Shown piece by piece: positions 18,217 through 24,111 of a stretch of DNA of 32,991 bases. Each line of letters begins with the position of its first letter. Within the stretch, counting starts at the first letter, position 1. A program made the position numbers and the translations under genes. Location: assembly GCA_012728155.1 (NCBI GenBank), contig JAAYFR010000159.1:1-32991 (forward strand). Reading direction: 5' to 3'. The notes below the pieces were generated by a model. That model worked only from the letters and a program-made list of their open reading frames with translations. It searched no databases and was not told the DNA's origin. This DNA is from Bacteroidales bacterium (GTDB lineage Bacteria > Bacteroidota > Bacteroidia > Bacteroidales > Dysgonomonadaceae).

Positions 18217-18918
18217 TTACCCCATGCGGCTTATTTTATGAAGCCGCTCTTCATCGATAATTTTTATCTTTCTCCCATCAATGGCAATGATGCGTTCATT
18301 AACAAAATTAGAAAGAGTTCGGATTGCATTGGATGTGGTCATATTGGAAAGGCTGGCCAAATCTTCACGTGCCAGATAAATATTGATTGTAGCACCATCC
18401 TCTTCCAGTCCGTAGCTTTCCTTTAAGGCTAACAACGACTCAGCAAGTCTTCCACGCACATGTTTCTGCGTTAGATTGACTACCCGTTGGTCGGCAATAC
18501 CAAGGTCTACCGACAATAGTTGAATAAAAAAGAAAGCTAGATTGCCATTTCCCCGCAGAAATTTCTCTATCAATTCCAGAGGAATCATACAGACTGTACA
18601 CGATTCGAACGCCATGGCTGCTGTCACATAATTCTCACGGGCAAAATAGGCCCTATATCCAAAATATTGTACGGGACGTATAATCCGGATAATCTGGCTA
18701 CGCCCCCCAATTCCATTTTTAAAAATCTTCACTTTCCCGGTGAAAAGACACATCAATTCTTTAGGTATATCATCCTCAAGATAAATCAGTTCATTCTTTT
18801 TAAAATTGACTATACGGGCGCTGTGGCGTAAAATTTCACGCTCAGTGTCCGTCAATATCCTCCAGATATCAGGTAATGAAGAGGATAAATCGATTACATC
18901 TTTTTTCTTTGCGACCAT
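18217..18918 (-). CDS. Crp/Fnr family transcriptional regulator
   Basis: A 233-residue DNA-binding regulator. Residues about 36-120 form the cyclic-nucleotide-binding-like beta-roll (ELIYLEDDIPKELMCLFTGK and the phosphate-cassette region RPVQYFGYRAYFARENYVTA), followed by the dimer helix (125-150) and a winged helix-turn-helix with recognition segment REDLASLSNMTTSNAIRTLS (184-203). There is no four-cysteine pattern typical of an FNR iron-sulfur cluster, so an oxygen sensor of that kind is unlikely; the ligand is unknown. It precedes the GH3 gene by 31 bases. Its own promoter region contains a perfect palindrome (18927-18941) that could be an autoregulatory site. Confidence 0.93.
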   Translation of the reverse strand: MVAKKKDVIDLSSSLPDIWRILTDTEREILRHSARIVNFKKNELIYLEDDIPKELMCLFTGKVKIFKNGIGGRSQIIRIIRPVQYFGYRAYFARENYVTAAMAFESCTVCMIPLELIEKFLRGNGNLAFFFIQLLSVDLGIADQRVVNLTQKHVRGRLAESLLALKESYGLEEDGATINIYLAREDLASLSNMTTSNAIRTLSNFVNERIIAIDGRKIKIIDEERLHKISRMG

Positions 18919-18926
18919 GAATGTTA

Positions 18927-18941
18927 TAGAACTATGTTCTA
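18927..18941. promoter_or_regulatory. Palindrome at the crp-like gene start site, candidate operator
   Basis: TAGAAC, three bases TAT, GTTCTA: a perfect 6-3-6 inverted repeat. It lies between the -7 element (18947-18954) and the ATG at 18918, close to the expected transcription start. The position suits repression by a dimeric regulator, possibly the product itself, but no binding evidence exists. Confidence 0.45.
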
Positions 18942-18946
18942 AAACA

Positions 18947-18954
18947 CAAATATA
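18947..18954 (-). promoter_or_regulatory. -7 element for crp-like regulator
   Basis: The minus strand reads TATATTTG, a perfect TAnnTTTG box 28 bases before the start codon. No -33 TTG is visible at 19-20 bases, which would fit a promoter that needs an activator. Confidence 0.5.
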
Positions 18955-18982
18955 CCATTTTTTTATTAATGGCAGTCATAAA

Positions 18983-19001
18983 AATCACTTTTTTTGTGAT
19001 T
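18983..19001. repeat. Inverted repeat between the divergent crp-like and DUF5686 genes
   Basis: AATCAC, seven T, GTGATT. The arms are perfect and can extend to TCATA/TATGA if three A residues are looped out. The half-sites are TCAC...GTGA, the reverse order of the E. coli CRP consensus. It could be an operator or a small hairpin. Confidence 0.4.
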
Positions 19002-19068
19002 ATGAGATTTTCTATTTTTTTTGAAAAGAAATTTTTCTACACAATATTGTTTCCATTCAATAAATACT

Positions 19069-19098
19069 TTTGACGATTAAAAAAAAAATGTATGTTTG
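19069..19098 (+). promoter_or_regulatory. Promoter for DUF5686 gene
   Basis: TTTG (19069-19072), an 18-base spacer (19 counted from the preceding T-run register) and TATGTTTG (19091-19098). The start codon is only 13 bases beyond, giving a very short leader with TAAGGA directly before the ATG. Confidence 0.65.
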
Positions 19099-19111
19099 CA
19101 ATCTGTAAGGA

Positions 19112-21265
19112 ATGAAAGGGAAAGTTTCATTATATCTCCTGCTTCTGATAGTTGCCTCCTTCAAAAGTTTCGCATCACAATCGGAATTACCGATAGATAC
19201 CGTCATGAAGAGAGCAATGATCGCCGCCGAAAAATATAACAATCTGGTAGAGAGTTTTTCGGCGGAAGTATATACACGCACCTATATGGAGACCTTAAAA
19301 AAAAATTTTCTTTACAAATATACCCGTCTAATCCCCAATTTTGCACTCCACGACCCTAATAATGAAGCTGTTTTAATTGAAACTATCAGTGATTTACGAT
19401 TTGATTACCCCAATAGTTATATTCAGGATGTGCAATATGTGACCGGTACACTTACCGGAAAAAAAGATATCGAAATGATTCCTTTCGAATTACTGAATAT
19501 CAATATCTACGGGGAAACCACCAACGATGAAAGCTTTTTCATGCCTATCAGGTTCAAGACATCAAAATTTTACCGTTATAGCTTGGAACGTATCTTTACC
19601 GAGAACGAAAAAACCTATTACAGCATCCATTTCAATCCCATTTATGAAAACAGTAAACTCCTGAAAGGTACATTTATTATTGAGGAGGGGAGCTGGCGCG
19701 TAATCTTTTTCAGAGGTGAGGGAATTAATATATTTTCCAATTTTTCATTCGAGATAACTATGGGAGATGAGTGGGTCACGCACTATTTACCAGTGCAGCT
19801 TACCATTTATCAAATATTTTCATATCTGGGAAATATGCTGGCAAACAGACATCTGGCAACCATCAACTACAAAGAAATAGAGTTGCGGCGTACTACTAAT
19901 CCGGTACGCTCCCTCAATCTCAGCGATTTCTACAAAGTGAGATTGGATTCCGTACCACTCAAAAGCGATTCTTCCTTTTGGAATGAGCACCGCCCCATCC
20001 CCTTGCAAGCTGTCGAAAAGGATGTAGTTTCGCAATACTTGGAACGGCAAGCAGAAGAGCGAAGCCGAAAAGCTGATAAAGATTCTTTCCGAAGCTCTAA
20101 GATTGCACAGCAAGTGGCTCAACACATGGTGATGAACTCAAAATACAAATATCGGTCAACAGCAATAGGCTATTCAGGATTACTCAACCCCCTGATGGTG
20201 GGGTATTCCTCACGTGATGGCATAACCTATCGACAAAAATTATCTTTCAATTTTGATTTGACACACAACCGAACGGTCAAGATGAAAGCTTTCGCCGGTT
20301 ATATGTTCCGCCGTAAAGAGTTTTTTACAGACCTGACTACTACGTGGAATTACGATCCTTACCGTTTGGGAAGTGGCACCATCTCAATTGGGAACGGTAA
20401 TCCCACCTACAGTTCGCTCTTCGTCGATCAGATACAGGACAGCCTCAACAACCAAGGAATCAACTTCAATGATATCTCTCTGTTTTACTATAAGGATTAT
20501 TTCCTGAAATTCTTCAACACCTACGAAGTGACCAATGGATTTTTATTATATACCGGAATTGATTATCACATAAGAAGGAGCAAGGACAACATGGGCAAAT
20601 TGCGCTCTTCCACATCCAACAGTGAACCATTAGAAAATTTATTCGGTACCAGAAAAGCATTTGCCCCATTTGTACGTATCAGTTGGACCCCACGACAGTA
20701 TTATCGTTACGACGGACGACAAAAGATTTATGAACGATCACCCTTTCCAACCTTCAAATTAGAACTCTCCAGAAGTTTTCAGCATATTTTCGGAAGTACA
20801 TCAGAGTACAATCGCATTGAATTTGATATCAGTCAAAACATCTCATTCGGTTTGAGGCATTCACTCCAATATCACGTGGGAGCAGGAAAATTTATCAACC
20901 AGAGAACTGAATACTTTGCCGACTTTGTCTATTTTTCAAAAAGTAATTTTCCTGAAAATTGGGATGATGGGCTGGGCGGTATCTTTAACTTCCTAAGTCG
21001 TAACCTCTATAACGCCTCCGACTCATATATTCAAGCGCATACCATGTTTGAAGCTCCCTTCCTCCTTTTAAAAAATATCCCATTCGTATCTGATTTTGCC
21101 GAAAATGAACGAATTTATCTAAGTCAGTTATATACCCCGCAAATTATCTCTTATACCGAACTGGGATATGGTATCGGCAACCGCTTTTTTAATGCCGGAA
21201 TCTTTGCCTCATTCCATAAATTCACATTCAAACAAGTAGGGGTGCGCGCAGCCTTTGAATTCTAA
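19112..21265 (+). CDS. DUF5686 family outer-membrane protein
   Basis: A 717-residue exported protein of the Bacteroidetes DUF5686 family, with signal peptide MKGKVSLYLLLLIVASFKSF. The N-terminal third (about 25-280) is a soluble region with the YNNLVESFSAEVYTRTY and FETSKFYRYSL-like segments seen in the family; the last 380 residues are beta-strand rich with frequent aromatic residues and end in Phe, consistent with an outer-membrane barrel (e.g. GYSGLLNPLMVGYSSRDGI onward). Many relatives carry a carboxypeptidase-regulatory-like beta-sandwich after the signal; here it is missing, as the mature protein starts directly in the DUF region. Function is unknown; it may be a TonB-independent barrel. 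It stands alone, divergent from the crp-like gene. Confidence 0.85.
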   Translation: MKGKVSLYLLLLIVASFKSFASQSELPIDTVMKRAMIAAEKYNNLVESFSAEVYTRTYMETLKKNFLYKYTRLIPNFALHDPNNEAVLIETISDLRFDYPNSYIQDVQYVTGTLTGKKDIEMIPFELLNINIYGETTNDESFFMPIRFKTSKFYRYSLERIFTENEKTYYSIHFNPIYENSKLLKGTFIIEEGSWRVIFFRGEGINIFSNFSFEITMGDEWVTHYLPVQLTIYQIFSYLGNMLANRHLATINYKEIELRRTTNPVRSLNLSDFYKVRLDSVPLKSDSSFWNEHRPIPLQAVEKDVVSQYLERQAEERSRKADKDSFRSSKIAQQVAQHMVMNSKYKYRSTAIGYSGLLNPLMVGYSSRDGITYRQKLSFNFDLTHNRTVKMKAFAGYMFRRKEFFTDLTTTWNYDPYRLGSGTISIGNGNPTYSSLFVDQIQDSLNNQGINFNDISLFYYKDYFLKFFNTYEVTNGFLLYTGIDYHIRRSKDNMGKLRSSTSNSEPLENLFGTRKAFAPFVRISWTPRQYYRYDGRQKIYERSPFPTFKLELSRSFQHIFGSTSEYNRIEFDISQNISFGLRHSLQYHVGAGKFINQRTEYFADFVYFSKSNFPENWDDGLGGIFNFLSRNLYNASDSYIQAHTMFEAPFLLLKNIPFVSDFAENERIYLSQLYTPQIISYTELGYGIGNRFFNAGIFASFHKFTFKQVGVRAAFEF

Positions 21266-21275
21266 AATTAAGGAA

Positions 21276-21298
21276 GCGTTACCCTATGGTAGAAACGC
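21276..21298. terminator. Imperfect hairpin between convergent DUF5686 and oxidoreductase genes
   Basis: GCGTT-ACC, loop CTAT, GGT, bulge AGA, AACGC. It lies in the 110-base gap between two convergent stop codons. Only a short T-run follows on the plus strand, so the terminator call is weak. Confidence 0.3.
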
Positions 21299-21375
21299 CC
21301 ATTTTCATCTATCCAAAGGTCGTACTGAGGAGCTTTTTAAAAAAATGAAGAGAAACTACCTATACAGAGCGGAGT

Positions 21376-22623
21376 TTAGGTTTTAAATTGTGGGATCTTC
21401 ATCCATTCACCATTTTTCAAAGCTGATTGATGAGCAACAATTCCTGACACACTTAAATTCAGTGATAAATCTATATCTATCAAAGGTTTCCTATCTTGAA
21501 GAATTGCTGATACAAATTCATCAGTTAGTCGACCGTGAGAACCACCATGTCCACCCGCATCTACACTTGATGGAAGGGAAGGTCTAGACAAATCTGGGAG
21601 ATCCACGTCAAGGCCCTGATATTGACCATAAAAAGAGCCTCTTGTACCACGAACTCTACCTGCTTCAGCTCCAAATCCTGGTGTATCCCAACTAACAACC
21701 ATCCGTGACATTCCCCCCTCACTAGCTCTAAATAACGCTACTTCGGTACCAAATGGATTTTTGTATCTATTATTTTTTGGTTTTAAATGATCCACAATAC
21801 TTGGCATACCCAAGCAAGAAACTTCGGTAAAACTTCCACCTGTTACACAAAGATGATACGCATTGGAGTGTGTGGGATAATATTGGGGAGGCAATCCAAC
21901 GCGCCAACCATTGAATGAATCAAGGGGTGTGGCAAAATAATGGTAATACTCGCCTTCAGAATAAACTATTTCACCTAAATGCCCAGCCTTATAAAGTGTA
22001 TGCATAGCATAAAGAGTGTCATGGAACATAGATGTTTCAAACATAATATATTTCAGACCTGTCTGTTTTACAGTTTCATACAATCTTTCCGCATCTTCCA
22101 ACGATCCCCATACGGCTGGAACAGCACAAGCAACATGTTTACCGTGGTTTAACGCATCCATGGCGTGTTGTGCATGACTGGGTGCATCGGTCGCGATAAA
22201 AATCGCTTCAATTGTTTTATCTTTCACCATCTTCTCGAGCGATGGGTATTTTTTATTACACTTTACATGTTCGGCTAATTGGTTACAACGCTCGGGGATG
22301 AGGTCACTAACAGCTACAACTTCCACGTTAGGATGATCCTGAAATCCAAACAAAGCGGAAAATCGGCAAGCACCATATCCTACTAAACCAACACGGATTT
22401 TACGATCCGATACGGGCACCCAAATTTTCGTAATGCCAGCTTCATTACCCGTATCATCAAATCCCTGAATAATCGGCTTAGGCGGCTGCTGATTGGCCGG
22501 TTGAGACGCACCTCTTGCAGCATGCATACCAAGTAGTCCTGCACCTGCACCTATACCTGCTACACGAACAAAATCACGTCGATTAATGAGTTGTTGTTTC
22601 TGTTTCTTTTCCATTACCTTCAT
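21376..22623 (-). CDS. Gfo/Idh/MocA family oxidoreductase with Tat signal
   Basis: A 415-residue NAD(P)-dependent oxidoreductase of the sugar/inositol dehydrogenase superfamily. The N-terminus has a twin-arginine signal NRRDFVRVAG (14-23) and hydrophobic core, so the folded cofactor-bearing enzyme is likely exported. The Rossmann motif is GLVGYG (79-84), with AVSDLIPERCNQL after beta-2. The usual EKP motif is replaced: GKHVACAVPAVWG (161-173) lacks the catalytic-type lysine. Similar exported relatives include the GH109-like NAD-dependent glycosidase group, but substrate cannot be read here. ATG at 22614, with AAGG just upstream, is an equally good start. It follows a decayed DeoR regulator. 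Confidence 0.9.
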   Translation of the reverse strand: MKVMEKKQKQQLINRRDFVRVAGIGAGAGLLGMHAARGASQPANQQPPKPIIQGFDDTGNEAGITKIWVPVSDRKIRVGLVGYGACRFSALFGFQDHPNVEVVAVSDLIPERCNQLAEHVKCNKKYPSLEKMVKDKTIEAIFIATDAPSHAQHAMDALNHGKHVACAVPAVWGSLEDAERLYETVKQTGLKYIMFETSMFHDTLYAMHTLYKAGHLGEIVYSEGEYYHYFATPLDSFNGWRVGLPPQYYPTHSNAYHLCVTGGSFTEVSCLGMPSIVDHLKPKNNRYKNPFGTEVALFRASEGGMSRMVVSWDTPGFGAEAGRVRGTRGSFYGQYQGLDVDLPDLSRPSLPSSVDAGGHGGSHGRLTDEFVSAILQDRKPLIDIDLSLNLSVSGIVAHQSALKNGEWMKIPQFKT

Positions 22624-22679
22624 TTTTATAGTTACTTGCGATTGATGACTTTTTTAAATCACACGTGTCTTCGCTATCA

Positions 22680-22941
22680 CATAGTAGACGAATATTAGGT
22701 TGGGCATATTCTGGTATTAACTTGCGAACTACTTTCTTATCGGTAATTAAATAATCCACCTGTGACAAGGATATGCCATCCGTACCAGTAAAAGCTTTGT
22801 CACATCTCTCCTTATCGTGATTTCAGAGATTTTTTAACTCCTTTGCAACTTCTTCAATGGAAATACTTTTTTGGGTTTTAATCTACTTAAAATAAACTCC
22901 TTTCGTAAAAATGGAGAGACAATCTTTCCTTCATTTTTCAT
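22680..22941 (-). pseudogene. Decayed DeoR-family transcriptional regulator
   Basis: Read in three frames, the minus strand gives the DeoR helix-turn-helix: RKEFILSRLK in one frame, SISIEEVAKELK in the next, ISEITIRRDV in a third. The breaks coincide with two runs of six A (plus-strand T runs at 22867-22872 and 22830-22835), each cured by changing one base. Directly after TIRRDV the sequence jumps to CDKAFTGTDGIS, a motif of the DeoR effector domain, and then to VDYLITDKKV from its C-terminus, so two large internal pieces are gone. Intact members have about 250 residues; about 85 remain. It cannot make a working regulator. DeoR proteins usually respond to sugar phosphates, which fits the neighbouring sugar-type oxidoreductase. 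The identification is from motif reading alone. Confidence 0.75.
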
Positions 22942-22982
22942 AAAACATATTATTGAATATGATTACGTTGGTCATTTATGTG

Positions 22983-22990
22983 CAAATATA
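22983..22990 (-). promoter_or_regulatory. -7 element upstream of the DeoR remnant
   Basis: The minus strand reads TATATTTG, 42 bases before the remnant's ATG at 22941. No -33 TTG is found. It is probably the old deoR promoter and may now drive the oxidoreductase through the dead gene, because no other promoter was seen in front of 22623. The rest of 22942-23094 holds no gene. Confidence 0.45.
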
Positions 22991-23040
22991 ACCAATTAAT
23001 TGATAACTTTTGTTCTTGTTTAAAATAGGGTACTGAGTAG

Positions 23041-23096
23041 TAGCGAAAATTGATATTTTCCCATAATATAAGAAACGCCTCGAATAAGTTTCGCTA
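23041..23096. repeat. Inverted repeat flanking the ispE promoter region
   Basis: TAGCGAAA (23041-23048) and TTTCGCTA (23089-23096) are perfect 8-base inverted arms; allowing one mismatch the arms extend to 11 bases. The spacer is 40 bases. The right arm overlaps the first two bases of the ispE -7 box, so a protein bound there would cover the promoter. Confidence 0.4.
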
Positions 23097-23102
23097 TATT
23101 TG
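23095..23102 (+). promoter_or_regulatory. -7 element for ispE
   Basis: TATATTTG, a perfect TAnnTTTG box 24 bases before the ispE ATG. No matching TTG is seen 19-20 bases upstream. Confidence 0.5.
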
Positions 23103-23125
23103 CACCAACAAAAGTTAAACATAAA

Positions 23126-24004
23126 ATGATCTGTTTTCCTAATGCGAAAATCAATATAGGTCTTCACGTCGTTTCTCGCAGAAAAGATGGCTACCACAAT
23201 CTGGAGACTGTTTTTTATCCTATCGGTCTAAAAGATGCCTTAGAAATTATTCCTTCCCCGGAAAACTCTGGCGAGGAAATAAAATTTTCTAAAAGTATGG
23301 AATCGACGATAAAGAGCAGTGAACTATCAAGCCAACAGTATCGATTCTTTCAAAGCGGCATTGCAATTGAGGAAAAACCGGAAACCAATTTGGTGATCAA
23401 AGCGCTGAATTTGATCGCTACGGAGAAAAAACTTCCGAAAATAGACATCCATCTTCTTAAAAAAATCCCCTTAGGAGCTGGATTGGGCGGTGGTTCTTCG
23501 GATGCTGCTTTTATGCTTTCCCTGCTCAACAAAACTTTCAATTTGGGATATACAATAGAGGAGCTGCTCCTTCGTGCCTCCCGCTTGGGAGCCGATTGTC
23601 CCTTTTTTATTCTGAACCGCCCCACTTTCGCCACAGGCACCGGCAACAAACTGGAACCCATTGAGTTGGATCTAAGCAACTATATACTTTTAATAGTGAA
23701 ACCCGATGTCATGATTTCTACCAGGGAGGCCTATGCAATGATCACCCCACGCAAGCCAGATCTTCCGTTAAAAGAGATCATACGGAAGCCGGTGGAGAGA
23801 TGGAGAGAATTGTTGAAAAATGATTTTGAACCCTCTATTTTCAAAAAAAATCCCGAAATTTGTAGGATCAAACATCAGATGTATGAAATGGGAGCGGTAT
23901 ATGCCTCCATGAGCGGAGCGGGGGCATCACTCTTCGGCCTATTTGAAAAGAAACCCGATTGGCAGGGGAAATTTGATGGGCACTTCGTTTGGGAAAGTAG
24001 TTAA
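23126..24004 (+). CDS. ispE: 4-diphosphocytidyl-2-C-methyl-D-erythritol kinase
   Basis: A GHMP-family kinase that phosphorylates CDP-methylerythritol in the MEP route to isoprenoids. The protein opens with NAKINIGLHVVSRRKDGYHNLETVF (residues 6-30; Lys8 and the DGYH motif are diagnostic of IspE). The ATP-binding glycine-rich loop is PLGAGLGGGSSDAAF (115-129) with Asp126, and the third motif is SMSGAGASLFGLF near the C-terminus. At 292 residues it is slightly longer than the E. coli protein because of a hydrophilic insert around 44-85 that is usual in Bacteroidetes. It is followed after 107 bases by the S9 peptidase gene. Confidence 0.97.
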   Translation: MICFPNAKINIGLHVVSRRKDGYHNLETVFYPIGLKDALEIIPSPENSGEEIKFSKSMESTIKSSELSSQQYRFFQSGIAIEEKPETNLVIKALNLIATEKKLPKIDIHLLKKIPLGAGLGGGSSDAAFMLSLLNKTFNLGYTIEELLLRASRLGADCPFFILNRPTFATGTGNKLEPIELDLSNYILLIVKPDVMISTREAYAMITPRKPDLPLKEIIRKPVERWRELLKNDFEPSIFKKNPEICRIKHQMYEMGAVYASMSGAGASLFGLFEKKPDWQGKFDGHFVWESS

Positions 24005-24111
24005 ACACCTGAATGGAAAAATGAGATTATAAGATTAAACTTCTTTTCAGCCTCTTAACTACTCAAATTTTTAACTTTTTAACTTCAAACATAACTTTTA
24101 GTTGGCAAAAT

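Noticed and set aside
21266..21375. Plus-strand open stretch ending in RAEFRF after the DUF5686 gene
   Set aside because: Looks at first like a second barrel C-terminus, but it is about 39 codons long, has no start or signal, and shows no family match by eye.
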